Positions 47,847 through 59,857 of a stretch of 64,000 nucleotides of DNA are shown here, piece by piece; the stretch's first letter is position 1, and every line of letters starts with the position of its first letter. This DNA is from Nitrospirota bacterium (GTDB taxonomy: Bacteria; Nitrospirota; Thermodesulfovibrionia; Thermodesulfovibrionales; Dissulfurispiraceae), in assembly GCA_004321915.1 (NCBI GenBank), contig SCQE01000041.1:1-64000 (forward strand). The letters run 5' to 3'. Below the pieces are notes generated by a model. The model saw nothing but the letters and a program-made list of their open reading frames with translations. It was not told the origin of the DNA and searched no databases. Position numbers and translations under genes: made by a program.

Positions 47847-50800
47847 ATGAATGATAATGTATTAAATCTGCAGCCACCCGCAGCGACTTCGAGCCGCTCC
47901 ACATTATTAATAACGGCCGGGTGGGCCGCTCTGTTTACCGCCCTCTACCTGAGCCGTATCTATAATTACCTCCTCTTCCATACCCTCGCGGAACTCTTCT
48001 GCGTGGTCGTAGCCATGTCCATATTCATACTGATGTGGAACGCGCGCAGGTATGAAAAAAGCGATTTCACCACCTTCATAGGCACGACCTTCCTCTTTGT
48101 TGCGGTTTTCGATCTGATACACACCCTTGCTTACAAAGGCATGGGTATATTCGCTGATATAACCGGTAATTTGGCCACCCAATTATGGATAGCCGGCAGG
48201 TATGTGCTTGCCCTTTCATTTGTCGCAGCCCCTCTGCCCTTTAAGGGTCCGAACAGGAAGCTGCTGTTCGGTTTTCAGGCTTTCTTTTCGACCGCCCTTT
48301 TTCTTCTTGTAATGACCGGGAACTTCCCGGAGTGTTTCAACCAAGACACAGGCCTGACACGGTTCAAAATCGCAAGCGAATATATAATCTGCGCTCTATT
48401 CATCGTATCCATGATGCTCTTGCATCTCCGGCGCAACATGGTATCGCCGGAGATGCTTAACCCGATGATGATGTCACTCGCACTCACGACGGCCTCGGAA
48501 ATAATGTTCACCCAATACGTCGGCGTAGATGACACGGCGAACCTCGCAGGCCATTATCTAAAAATAGCTGCGTATTATTTCGTTTACCGCGCCGTGGTGG
48601 TGGCCGGTCTAATGAAGCCCTACGATCTGCTGTTCAAGGGACTGAAATCAGCTGAGGAAACCCAGAGGGCGCTCCTGAACGCGATCACCGAATCGGTCTT
48701 CCTCATAGAAAGGGACGGAACGGCACTCGTTGCGAATGAGACCCTCGCAGCAAGGCTGGGGAAAAGCGTCGAAGAGGTTGTCGGGACGAACATCTTCGAC
48801 CTGCTGCCTGCCGAATTGGCGACTGCGCGGAGGGCGCAGGTAGAGAAGGCGTTCCGTACAGGAAGTGTTGTCCACATAGAAGACCGCAGGGGAAATTCCT
48901 ACCTGCACAGCAGCATCTATCCGATCAGTGATGAAACAGGCGAGGCTGTTCGGGCCGCGATCTACAGTGTCGATATCACGGCAAGAAAGAAGATGGAAAA
49001 GACATTACTGGAGAGCGAGGAAAAATACCGCTCTCTTTTCGAAAACATGATTGACGGTTTCGCCTATCACATGATTGTGCTTGACGAACAAGGCCGTCCT
49101 GTAGATTACATCTTTCTCGAAGTGAACCGCGCCTTTGAATATCTGACCGGTTTAAAAGCGGCAGATATTATCGGCAAGAACGTGCGCAACGTGTTCCCGG
49201 GCATAGAGAACGAGCAAGCCGATTGGATCGGGGTCTACGGCAAGGTAGCGCTCACAGGGCAGGATGTCCGTTTTGAACAGTTTTCCACCCGCCTCAATAA
49301 ATGGTATTCCGTCTTAGCGTACAGCCCTGAAAAAGAATATTTCGCAGTGCTTTTTGAAGACATTACCGAACGTAAGCAGGCTGAAGAATCCCTGAAAAGC
49401 ATAGCTAAGTTCCCCAGTGAAAATCCCAATCCGGTGCTCCGGCTCTCTTTGGACGGCATTGTGCTTTACGCAAACAACGCATCCTCTCCGCTTTTGGATC
49501 TATGGGACTGCGAGACGGGCCGGTACCTGCCGGATATCGTATGCAAACAATTGCTCGGCTCGTTGAGTAACAGTACCGGCAGGGAGATCGAAACCGTATG
49601 CGGGGACAGAATCTTTAGCATTGCTGTGGCCCCCATAGCCGACGCCTGTTACATCAACATATACGGGAAGGACATAACAGAGCGGAAAAAAGCGGAGACC
49701 GCGCTGCTGCGTTCCAATGACGAACTGGAAGAGAGGGTACGCGAGAGGACGGCCGAGCTGGTCAGAATAAATGAGGAACTCGAAGCAGAGGTGTCCGAAC
49801 GGAGAAAGGCCGAAGTCTCGCTTATGAAATGGGCGCAGATATTCGAGCACGCCGAATGGGGAGTTGCCATAGGAAGCGCAGACGGAAAGACCATAGAGCT
49901 GATGAACCCTGCCTACGCTGCAATGCACGGATTCACCAGAGAAGAACTCACGGGGCGCCCCATCTCGGACCTTTCCGCCCCGCGCGTAAGGGAAGACTTG
50001 GCCGAAAAAATCCGCCTGATACACGAACAGGGCCATTACACATTCGAGTCCCTGCATATGCGCAAAGACGGAAGCGTCTTCCCTGTGCTGGTCAATGCCT
50101 CTACAGTTCGGGACGAACAGGGCCGCGTACTTTTCAGGGTCGTCAACGTGCAGGACATAACCATACTGAAAGCTGCGGAAGAGGAACGTTCCAGACTCAT
50201 AACCGCCATCGAGTCCATAAAAGACGCCATAATCATAACGGAGACGGACGGGACCATCCGGTATGTGAACCCTGCCCTCAAAGCTATGAGCGGTTCTTCT
50301 TCAACCGAGGCCATAGGAGAGAAACTGCGTATAATGAGCGGGGAATCGAACGACGAAGCCGTGCATATCAGCGTTTGGAAAGATCTTTCCATGGGGACAC
50401 CTTGGAACGGACGGCTGAAGAGCGTCCAAAACGACGGCTCCACCCTTATCGAAGACTGTTCTATATTTCCTGTCAAAAACGCTGCGGGCGAAGTAATAAA
50501 CTTCGTGGCGGTCAAGCGGGACATCACTGCCAAGCAGCGGCTGGAATCCATTGCAGAGGCGGTAAATTCGATGAACAATATCGGGTATATATTTTCCGGC
50601 ATACGTCATGAGATGGGAAACCCCATCAACTCAATGAAAGCCGCGCTTAATGTCCTTGCGATCAACGTGGACCGGTACAGCCCCGACGAGCTTCGCGGTT
50701 ATCTGACGCGGATATTGGGAGAACTAGCCAAGATCGAATATCTTCTGAAGAGCCTGAAGAGTTTTACGATGTTCGAAAATCTCGATATCCAACCGCTCGA

Positions 50801-51239
50801 GGTCGCGCCTTTTATGGAAAAGCTGCTCGCCCTTATCAAGAGCGATTTTTCGGAAAAAGGCATACAGACCGTCCTGAGGTTTTCATCCCCTTTTCTTTGC
50901 TGCATGGCAGACCCCCGGGCCCTGCAGCAGGTATTGCTGAATGTGCTGACCAACGCCGCCGACGCATGCGAAGGCAGGGACAACTGCAGGATAGCCATGT
51001 CAGTGTTCGGGGTTTATAATACGATAATGATAAGGATCGTGGACAACGGCAGGGGCATGACGGACAATCAGTTAAAAGATCTGTTCAAACCCTTTCACAC
51101 CACAAAACAGGGCGGCACCGGCCTTGGCATGACACTGGTGAAAAAAATGCTGGCCGGTATGGGCGGCGTCATAGAGGTCTCCAGCGAGTCCGGCCGGGGC
51201 ACCACTGTGGATATCTTCATTCCGGAGGCTGGGAAATGA
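47847..51239 (+). CDS. MASE3 / multi-PAS sensor histidine kinase
   Basis: A 1130-residue hybrid-free kinase. Residues 15-255 form a MASE3-type membrane domain (several helices; KSDFTTFIGTTFLFVAVFDLIHTLAYKG). Five PAS units follow, with a coiled coil of about 40 residues (ELEERVRERTAELVRINEE) between the third and fourth. The kinase core has phospho-acceptor His921 (SGIRHEMGNPIN), N-box LLNVLTNAADACEG, G1 VDNGRGM and G2 TGLGMTLV. ATG 47847 is preferred; a TTG at 47820 is possible. Its own start is preceded by the enhancer-promoter pair. It overlaps its response regulator by 4 bases. Confidence 0.93.
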   Translation: MNDNVLNLQPPAATSSRSTLLITAGWAALFTALYLSRIYNYLLFHTLAELFCVVVAMSIFILMWNARRYEKSDFTTFIGTTFLFVAVFDLIHTLAYKGMGIFADITGNLATQLWIAGRYVLALSFVAAPLPFKGPNRKLLFGFQAFFSTALFLLVMTGNFPECFNQDTGLTRFKIASEYIICALFIVSMMLLHLRRNMVSPEMLNPMMMSLALTTASEIMFTQYVGVDDTANLAGHYLKIAAYYFVYRAVVVAGLMKPYDLLFKGLKSAEETQRALLNAITESVFLIERDGTALVANETLAARLGKSVEEVVGTNIFDLLPAELATARRAQVEKAFRTGSVVHIEDRRGNSYLHSSIYPISDETGEAVRAAIYSVDITARKKMEKTLLESEEKYRSLFENMIDGFAYHMIVLDEQGRPVDYIFLEVNRAFEYLTGLKAADIIGKNVRNVFPGIENEQADWIGVYGKVALTGQDVRFEQFSTRLNKWYSVLAYSPEKEYFAVLFEDITERKQAEESLKSIAKFPSENPNPVLRLSLDGIVLYANNASSPLLDLWDCETGRYLPDIVCKQLLGSLSNSTGREIETVCGDRIFSIAVAPIADACYINIYGKDITERKKAETALLRSNDELEERVRERTAELVRINEELEAEVSERRKAEVSLMKWAQIFEHAEWGVAIGSADGKTIELMNPAYAAMHGFTREELTGRPISDLSAPRVREDLAEKIRLIHEQGHYTFESLHMRKDGSVFPVLVNASTVRDEQGRVLFRVVNVQDITILKAAEEERSRLITAIESIKDAIIITETDGTIRYVNPALKAMSGSSSTEAIGEKLRIMSGESNDEAVHISVWKDLSMGTPWNGRLKSVQNDGSTLIEDCSIFPVKNAAGEVINFVAVKRDITAKQRLESIAEAVNSMNNIGYIFSGIRHEMGNPINSMKAALNVLAINVDRYSPDELRGYLTRILGELAKIEYLLKSLKSFTMFENLDIQPLEVAPFMEKLLALIKSDFSEKGIQTVLRFSSPFLCCMADPRALQQVLLNVLTNAADACEGRDNCRIAMSVFGVYNTIMIRIVDNGRGMTDNQLKDLFKPFHTTKQGGTGLGMTLVKKMLAGMGGVIEVSSESGRGTTVDIFIPEAGK

Positions 51240-52606
51240 ACACCGAACGTAAGGGGAAGACCATCCTGATAATAGACGACGACGAGCTCTTCTGTGACGT
51301 GGTAAGCGATTTTCTAAAGACCTCCATGAAGGTGCTAAAGGCACATACCGGAGAGGAAGGCATGGCCGCATGCGCCGGGGAGCGTGTGGATGTGGTGCTG
51401 CTGGACCAGAACCTGCCGGACGTGGAGGGGCATACGCTCTGCCCGACCATACTCAACTACAACGACAGGACAAAAATAATATTCATCACGGCGCACCCCA
51501 GCTTTGAGACCGCCGTGAACGCGATACGTTCGGGCGCGCACGACTACCTGTCCAAGCCGTTCGAGTTGGAGGCCCTGAACCACAGCATAGCCAATGCCCT
51601 CAAGACCATCGACCTTGAAAATGTAGCGCAGATCGCCCAATACAAGAGCGGCAAAGATTCCGAGGACATTACTCTTGTTGGCGGAGGCCGGGAGATGGCA
51701 GGGATAAAGCAACTCCTAGTCTTGGCGTCTTCCTCCTGCGCTCCGGTGCTTATAACCGGAGAAACCGGGACAGGCAAGAACATGGCGGCCAAGGCCATCC
51801 ATTACGGCAGCAAGGCCCGGGACAGGGCGTTCATAAACGTCAATTGCGCGGCCCTGCCCGAAAGCCTGATCGAATCCGAACTTTTCGGGTATGAGAAAGG
51901 CGCCTTCACCAGCGCTGTCTCCTCCCGGCGCGGGCTTTTTGAAATGGCGGAAGGCGGCACCCTCTTTCTGGATGAGATAGGAGAAATGCCCGTACACCTT
52001 CAGACAAAACTTTTGTCCGCAATAGAGGACAAGAAGATAAAACGGCTCGGAGGGGAAACCATTCGTCCGGTCGATGTCCGGATAATAGCCGCCACGAGTT
52101 CCGACATGGAAAACAACCTCGGCAAGACCTTCAGAAACGATCTGTACTACCGTCTCAGCGTGATCAGGATACATATGCCTCCTTTAAGAGAACGGCCTGA
52201 TGATATCCCGGCCATATGCGCCCATATTCTGCAAAAAATAACCAATTCTTCCAATACGCGCTTAGCGCCGGAAGAAGAACACAGGTTGATGCGGTACGAT
52301 TGGCCGGGCAACGTGCGCGAACTTGGAAATATCCTCGAACGGGCCGTCTTAGTGCAGAAGGGCACGGGTATAAAGCCGTCCGAACTTCTTGCTAAGGCTG
52401 GCGAACGGACACAGCCTCCCGATGCTTCTCCGGAAACATCGTATATCACGGATAAAGACAGGATCATCACACTTGCCGAACTGGAACGGATACATATCAA
52501 GGCCGCAATGGAAAAGTTGTCGGGCAATTTAGCACAGACCGCGCGACATTTGGGCATCTCGCTCTCCACGCTTAAAAGAAAGCTCAAGGAATACGGTCTG
52601 AAATGA
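51236..52606 (+). CDS. NtrC-family sigma-54-dependent response regulator, partner of the MASE3/PAS kinase
   Basis: A 456-residue regulator: receiver with Asp57 (LLDQNLPDVEGH), AAA+ domain with GETGTGKN and FLDEIGEM, and a Fis-type HTH (NLAQTARHLGISLSTLKRKLKEYG). The sigma-54 contact loop reads GAFTSA, not GAFTGA: one Gly is Ser. The gene overlaps the kinase gene, so the two are partners. The 14-bp repeats before this operon, before the Lon operon and before the selenoprotein operon are the natural candidate targets. Confidence 0.92.
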   Translation: MNTERKGKTILIIDDDELFCDVVSDFLKTSMKVLKAHTGEEGMAACAGERVDVVLLDQNLPDVEGHTLCPTILNYNDRTKIIFITAHPSFETAVNAIRSGAHDYLSKPFELEALNHSIANALKTIDLENVAQIAQYKSGKDSEDITLVGGGREMAGIKQLLVLASSSCAPVLITGETGTGKNMAAKAIHYGSKARDRAFINVNCAALPESLIESELFGYEKGAFTSAVSSRRGLFEMAEGGTLFLDEIGEMPVHLQTKLLSAIEDKKIKRLGGETIRPVDVRIIAATSSDMENNLGKTFRNDLYYRLSVIRIHMPPLRERPDDIPAICAHILQKITNSSNTRLAPEEEHRLMRYDWPGNVRELGNILERAVLVQKGTGIKPSELLAKAGERTQPPDASPETSYITDKDRIITLAELERIHIKAAMEKLSGNLAQTARHLGISLSTLKRKLKEYGLK

Positions 52607-52647
52607 TCAGGGTTAAATGACCGGAAGGCACCTCACGGTGTGCAATC

Positions 52648-52742
52648 CGGTCAAAATGATTAGTCCATAATGGCCCCCTGCTTGCCCGGCTTTCCTTATC
52701 TCCTTGAGATATTTAATTTACCGCCAAAGGCATGTATTTTGC
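52648..52742 (+). promoter_or_regulatory. Sigma-54 promoter with tandem enhancer sites, before the Lon-like operon
   Basis: CGGTCAAAATGATT (52648-52661, weaker) and AGTCCATAATGGCC (52662-52675) adjoin as two 14-bp units. After exactly 53 bases comes GGCATGTATTTTGC (52729-52742), with GG and GC ten bases apart. Layout and sequence match the site before the kinase gene. Confidence 0.8.
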
Positions 52743-52768
52743 TAATATCGTTATAACACTGGTATTCA

Positions 52769-52818
52769 ACGGAGGTGTGTTTATGCCGCATGTCTCACTG
52801 GGAGACTCTTTGACGTGA
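52769..52818 (+). other. Short leader frame repeated downstream of the Lon-like gene
   Basis: ACGGAGGTGTGTTTATGCCGCA (52769-52790) gives a strong Shine-Dalgarno and an 11-codon frame (MPHVSLGDSLT). A near-identical copy, one base different over 22, follows the Lon-like gene (55620-55641) and opens an 8-codon frame (MPHAGSMN). They may be duplicated ribosome-binding leaders or remnants of a duplication. Confidence 0.4.
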
Positions 52819-52855
52819 AAATGTGGACACACAAAAAGGCAAAAAGGAGGCAGTT

Positions 52856-53110
52856 ATGGGTTACTCAGTCGTTGCATTGGAAGACAAGATAATGGAGATG
52901 TATCCCGAGATAAGCAGGCATGGGATCGCGATCAATATTGTGTTCAACGAGGAGAAAAACGCCTACATTGTCAGTTTTCGTAAAGACGGCAAGGCGTTGA
53001 CGACACATCTTGAAAAAAAGGACGCGGACGACTGCATAAATGGGACAAAATGCGTTTCCCTAGGCGTGCATACAGGACAGTTTATAAAGAACTTCGAGGA
53101 GCTGAGATGA
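52856..53110 (+). CDS. Small soluble protein, first gene of the Lon-like operon
   Basis: An 84-residue protein from ATG 52856 after AAGGAGG. It has no signal peptide and looks alpha/beta (VVALEDKIMEMYPEISR, VSFRKDGKALTTHLEKKDADDC). It has two cysteines near DDCINGTKC. I recognise no family. The gene sits about 110 bases after the sigma-54 promoter and 77 bases before the protease gene, so it would be induced with it; an adaptor or substrate of the protease is a possibility. Confidence 0.6.
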   Translation: MGYSVVALEDKIMEMYPEISRHGIAINIVFNEEKNAYIVSFRKDGKALTTHLEKKDADDCINGTKCVSLGVHTGQFIKNFEELR

Positions 53111-53187
53111 TCGGGATATTGTGATGGGGTAGAAAATCCGGGCAAAAAAAGATAGAGATGGAATGTTAAAAGGAGAATCAGGCGTTC

Positions 53188-55620
<2,433 letters not shown>

Positions 55621-55693
55621 CGGAGGTGTCTTTATGCCGCACGCCGGATCGATGAACTAACGCGAACCGGGTCTGTTGGTGTAAAATGTTGCG

Positions 55694-56467
55694 ATGAGCA
55701 TATTCTTCCTGAAATCCCTCTTGTCCGTTGTCCTGATCTTTCTTGCGGTCGCCGCCATGTATACGATGTTCGAGATATTCGGGCGCATCGAAAAAAAACA
55801 GGATATCGTAAAACTTAAGAACGCACACAGGACGAACGGCATCGTCTATTTTATTCTCTTCGGCGTTATCGCCTATTATTGTATCTCTTTCCTGACCGCT
55901 GTAAAGGTGGAGCTTTCACCGAGAAGCAATATGCACAGCCTGTTCGCCTTTTCGATCTTAGCGCTCATGTGCGTGAAGGTATCGTTTGTGAGGGTCTACC
56001 GGCAGCATTATTCCCAAACAAAAGGCATAGGCCTCGCTATGGCACTGCTCACCTTCGCGATGTTTTGGACTTCGGCCGGTTATTATTTTATCGTCACAGG
56101 CTTCGGATACGACAAGACGGCTGAAAAGCTGATGGAACAAAAAAGACAGTCGTCTTATTTTGCATTAGAAAAGAAAGGCGACCTTGCCGCGTACCCGGCA
56201 AGGAACTACGCTGAGAGCATCGGCAGGGGAAAGGACCTGTTTGATGCCAAGTGCGCCTTCTGCCACGATCCATACGGCACGAAAAAACTCGTAGGACCCG
56301 GACTAAAGGGCGTGATGAAAGGAACAAGGCTTCCGGTAAGCCTGCGTCCGGCCACGCCTGACAACATCAGACTTCAGTTGAGAGAACCGTTCAGGGACAT
56401 GCCGTCTTTCAAATACCTGCCGGACGGAGAGGTCGAGGATTTGATCGCTTTTCTCAATACACTCTAA
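55694..56467 (+). CDS. Membrane-anchored c-type cytochrome
   Basis: A 257-residue protein with about four transmembrane helices in residues 5-140 and one periplasmic cytochrome c domain at the C-terminus. The heme site CAFCH is followed by VGPGLKGVM, with the axial Met probably in RDMPSFKY. It opens the terminal-oxidase gene set and probably donates electrons to the aa3 oxidase. Confidence 0.8.
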   Translation: MSIFFLKSLLSVVLIFLAVAAMYTMFEIFGRIEKKQDIVKLKNAHRTNGIVYFILFGVIAYYCISFLTAVKVELSPRSNMHSLFAFSILALMCVKVSFVRVYRQHYSQTKGIGLAMALLTFAMFWTSAGYYFIVTGFGYDKTAEKLMEQKRQSSYFALEKKGDLAAYPARNYAESIGRGKDLFDAKCAFCHDPYGTKKLVGPGLKGVMKGTRLPVSLRPATPDNIRLQLREPFRDMPSFKYLPDGEVEDLIAFLNTL

Positions 56468-56568
56468 CAGCTCAAACATTTGCGCGCTGTACAACCGATT
56501 GACAGACAAGAACAGTCCTGATAAGCTTGATTCTAAGGGCGTCAAGGCAGCGTGAGGAGGGGAAAGAT

Positions 56569-57345
56569 ATGCGGCGGTCCGTTATCATACTGTTCGTAAT
56601 TTTGAGTATATTGCCTTGCCGCCTTTATGCGTTTGATGCGCAGAGCCCTTCCGAAGCGGGTATCGAGGAAAAGCTCGGACAGTACATACCCCTGAATGAA
56701 CCGTTCATCGATGAAAGAGGGAACACAATCACACTGAAGGAAATCATAAACAAACCCGCCATCATCGCCCCTGTATATTACAAGTGCTCTTCGATCTGCC
56801 CTACCCTGCTCTCCAATCTCGCGGATGTGCTGGGGCGCATGAAACTGCTTCCCGGCAAGGACTATGTAGCGGTTTCTCTGAGCTTCGACGAAACAGACAC
56901 TCCGGAATTGGCCGCGTCGAAAAAGAGAAATTACATAAAAGCCACAGGCAAGCCGTTCCCTGCCGAGGCATGGATGTTTCTGACCGGAAATGCGGACAGC
57001 ATAAAGAAGACTATGGACGGAATGGGGTATCGCTATAAGAGGAGCAAGAGTGATTTTGCCCATCCGGTGACCCTGATAATCACATCGCCGGAAGGAAAGA
57101 TCGTGCGATATATCAACGGGAGCGGCTTCCTTCCATTCGAACTCGCACTTGCAGTCTCGGAAGCTTCCGATGGAAGGACGGGCGGGACGATAAACAGGGT
57201 GCTTCAGTACTGTTTTACGTACGATGCGGCAAAAAAGAGATATGTATTCAACCTGCTCAAGGTATTCGGGACGGTCAGCATTGTCTTTATTATCGCGTTC
57301 ATATTCTATCTCACAAGGAGCGGCCGCAAAAGAGGGGACAAATGA
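56569..57345 (+). CDS. SCO1/SenC-type copper chaperone
   Basis: A 258-residue protein. ATG 56569 follows GAGGAGGGG. A signal peptide (RRSVIILFVILSILPCRLYA) is followed by a thioredoxin-like domain with the copper site KCSSICPT (CxxxC) and the distal His in FAHPVTLI, then a C-terminal transmembrane helix (about 230-250). SCO proteins insert copper into the CuA site of cytochrome oxidase, consistent with the genes that follow. It overlaps coxA by 4 bases. Confidence 0.9.
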   Translation: MRRSVIILFVILSILPCRLYAFDAQSPSEAGIEEKLGQYIPLNEPFIDERGNTITLKEIINKPAIIAPVYYKCSSICPTLLSNLADVLGRMKLLPGKDYVAVSLSFDETDTPELAASKKRNYIKATGKPFPAEAWMFLTGNADSIKKTMDGMGYRYKRSKSDFAHPVTLIITSPEGKIVRYINGSGFLPFELALAVSEASDGRTGGTINRVLQYCFTYDAAKKRYVFNLLKVFGTVSIVFIIAFIFYLTRSGRKRGDK

Positions 57346-58946
57346 GCGCCGGCTATCAGGCACCCAAAAGCTTCTTGGACAACCATGGGAAAAGCAGCGG
57401 TGCGGCTGCGTGGATACTGTCTACGGACCATAAACGGATAGGCATACTTTATCTGTGCTCAATGCTTACGTTCTTCTCCGTGGCTGTAGTCATAGGATTG
57501 CTGATGCGGATAGAACTCATCGCGGCAGGCAAGACCATCATGGAGGCGAAGACTTACAACGCGTTCTTTACAGTCCACGGAATGATCATGATATTCCTGT
57601 TCATCATCCCCGGTATTCCGGCTGCTTTCGGGAATTTCATAATGCCTATCCAGATCGGAGCCAAAGATGTGGCCTTCCCCAGACTCAACCTGCTCTCTTG
57701 GTGGCTGTATATCAGCGGAGGACTTATCGCAGTTCTTTCGCTTTTCACAGGGGGCGGGGCGCCGGACACCGGATGGACCTTTTACGCGCCCTACAGCATA
57801 AGGACCGGCACCAATGTCTCTCTTGCCGTGTTCGCCGCCTTTGTGCTCGGCTTTTCGTCCATACTCACCGGCCTTAACTTTGTGACCACCATTCATCGCA
57901 TGCGCGCGCCGGGCATGACATGGTTTCGCATGCCGCTGTTCCCTTGGTCCTTATACGCCACCGGATGGGTGCAGATAGTGGCAACACCGGTACTGGCCAT
58001 CACACTGCTCCTGCTCATATTCGAGCGCTCCTTCGGCGTGGGTTTCTTCGATCCGGCCAAGGGTGGAGACCCCATACTCTTCGAGCACCTGTTCTGGATA
58101 TACTCGCATCCGGCCGTGTACATAATGATCCTTCCTGCAATGGGCGTAATATCCGAAATCGTTCCTGTTTTTGCGCGCAAAGGCATTTTCGGGTACAAAG
58201 CCATAGTCCTTTCGAGCCTCTCGATAGCAGGCGTAGGTTATCTCGTCTGGGGCCATCATATGTTTACGAGCGGCATGAGCGACACCTCCCGCTGGATATT
58301 CTCGCTCCTTACTTTCATCGTGGCTGTGCCGAGCGGGGTCAAGGTCTTCAACTGGGTATCGAGCCTGTACAAAGGCTCCATAGATGTCAGGCCGCCCTTC
58401 CTGTATGTCATGGCCTTTATCTTCCTCTTTTCTATCGGCGGACTTACAGGACTGATCAACGGCGCCCTGTCCACCAACATCCATATACACGGCACGTATT
58501 TCATTGTCGGACATTTTCACTATGTCATGTTCGGAGGCACAGGGATCGCATTTTTCGGCGCACTCCATTTCTGGTTCCCGAAGATGTTCGGGAGGATGTA
58601 CAGCGAGAAGATAGCGCGGGTTGCGGTAGCCCTGCTTTTCATAGGCCTGAATACGCTTTATTTCCCGATGCTGGTACTGGGGTGGCAGGGAATGCCGAGG
58701 AGATACTACGATTACCTGCCGCAATTCCAGCCGCTTAATGTTATTTCAACCATAGGTTCGTGGATCGTAGCGGCCGCCTTGATCATTATGTTCACCAATC
58801 TCATCAGGTCGCTATTCAAAGGCGAAAAGGCCGCAGGGAACCCGTGGGACGGGACCACTCTGGAATGGACCGTGTCTTCGCCCCCTCCGCATGAGAACTT
58901 CGAGGAAGGGCCCGTCATTACGCACGGACCGTATCAAAGGACATGA
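57342..58946 (+). CDS. coxA: Cytochrome c oxidase subunit I (aa3-type)
   Basis: A 534-residue heme-copper oxidase core with about 12 transmembrane helices. Heme a ligand in FTVHGMIMIF; CuB site HPAVY with the cross-linked His-Tyr, and VWGHHMF; heme a/a3 ligands in GTYFIVGHFHYVMFGG. It is an A-type haem-copper oxidase that reduces O2 to water. Presence of a complete oxidase shows at least transient use of oxygen. Confidence 0.95.
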   Translation: MSAGYQAPKSFLDNHGKSSGAAAWILSTDHKRIGILYLCSMLTFFSVAVVIGLLMRIELIAAGKTIMEAKTYNAFFTVHGMIMIFLFIIPGIPAAFGNFIMPIQIGAKDVAFPRLNLLSWWLYISGGLIAVLSLFTGGGAPDTGWTFYAPYSIRTGTNVSLAVFAAFVLGFSSILTGLNFVTTIHRMRAPGMTWFRMPLFPWSLYATGWVQIVATPVLAITLLLLIFERSFGVGFFDPAKGGDPILFEHLFWIYSHPAVYIMILPAMGVISEIVPVFARKGIFGYKAIVLSSLSIAGVGYLVWGHHMFTSGMSDTSRWIFSLLTFIVAVPSGVKVFNWVSSLYKGSIDVRPPFLYVMAFIFLFSIGGLTGLINGALSTNIHIHGTYFIVGHFHYVMFGGTGIAFFGALHFWFPKMFGRMYSEKIARVAVALLFIGLNTLYFPMLVLGWQGMPRRYYDYLPQFQPLNVISTIGSWIVAAALIIMFTNLIRSLFKGEKAAGNPWDGTTLEWTVSSPPPHENFEEGPVITHGPYQRT

Positions 58947-59563
58947 GCGCTGAAACGGAAATCAAGGCCGCCCCGCACGGAGATTATGTCGGGGCAAAGG
59001 TGGGCATGTGGCTCTTCCTTGTCACTGAGGTGCTGCTCTTCGGAGGAATGTTCCTGCTATATTCCGTTTTCAGGTCGAAATACCCCCAAGACTTTCATGA
59101 AGCGGCAAAGGAGCTTAGTGTGGCGCTCGGCGCGGCCAACACCGTCATCCTCCTTACCAGCAGTCTCACCATGGCCCTCTCGATAGGTTATTTGCGCAGC
59201 GGGAAAAAGAAACCGTCGGTCCTGTTCCAGACAGCCACGATACTGCTGGGCTTCGCCTTTCTTGTCAACAAATACTTTGAATGGGGGGCCAAGATACAGC
59301 ACGGCCTCTATCCCGACTCCCCGGAACTGCTCGCGCTTCCCAAGGGAGAGATACTCTTTTACGGACTCTACTACGTCATGACAGGGCTTCACGGACTGCA
59401 TGTTATAGTCGGCATGATCATACTGTCCGTGCTGCTAGTATTCACTTCGAAAGATATTGTGAACGGGCACAGTTTCATCAAGCTCGAAAACGGGGGCCTG
59501 TACTGGCATCTCGTGGACCTTATATGGATTTATCTGTTTCCTCTCTTTTACCTGATTACGTAA
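58943..59563 (+). CDS. coxC: Cytochrome c oxidase subunit III
   Basis: A 206-residue membrane protein with five predicted helices. GMWLFLVTEVLLFGGMFLLY, LTSSLTMALSIGYLRSG and GLHGLHVIVGMIIL are characteristic of subunit III. It stabilises subunit I. Overlaps coxA by 4 bases. Confidence 0.93.
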   Translation: MSAETEIKAAPHGDYVGAKVGMWLFLVTEVLLFGGMFLLYSVFRSKYPQDFHEAAKELSVALGAANTVILLTSSLTMALSIGYLRSGKKKPSVLFQTATILLGFAFLVNKYFEWGAKIQHGLYPDSPELLALPKGEILFYGLYYVMTGLHGLHVIVGMIILSVLLVFTSKDIVNGHSFIKLENGGLYWHLVDLIWIYLFPLFYLIT

Positions 59564-59573
59564 AAGGATGTTT

Positions 59574-59855
59574 ATGAAAGAAGAACATAAAGACGCAGGG
59601 CTTAAATCATATGTGTTTGTATGGCTCGGGCTGTTGGTCCTGACGGCAATCACCATTACCGTAGCAGGCCTGCATCTCGGCAACTTCAGCACAGTCACGG
59701 CCGTGCTGATAGCTACTATCAAGGCCTTACTGGTGCTATATTTTTTCATGCATCTCAAGTATGAGCCGCCCCTGCTCAGGTTCATATTCGCCGCCTCCGT
59801 ACTCACGCTGACGGTCATAATAATACTGACGTTTACCGACGTCTGGTTCAGGTGA
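59574..59855 (+). CDS. Cytochrome c oxidase subunit IV-type protein
   Basis: A 93-residue protein with three transmembrane helices (about 13-32, 38-58, 66-88). The pattern YFFMHLKYEPPLLRF is typical of the prokaryotic subunit IV family. ATG 59574 is favoured over 59568 by the placing of AAAGG. Confidence 0.85.
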   Translation: MKEEHKDAGLKSYVFVWLGLLVLTAITITVAGLHLGNFSTVTAVLIATIKALLVLYFFMHLKYEPPLLRFIFAASVLTLTVIIILTFTDVWFR

Positions 59856-59857
59856 AG

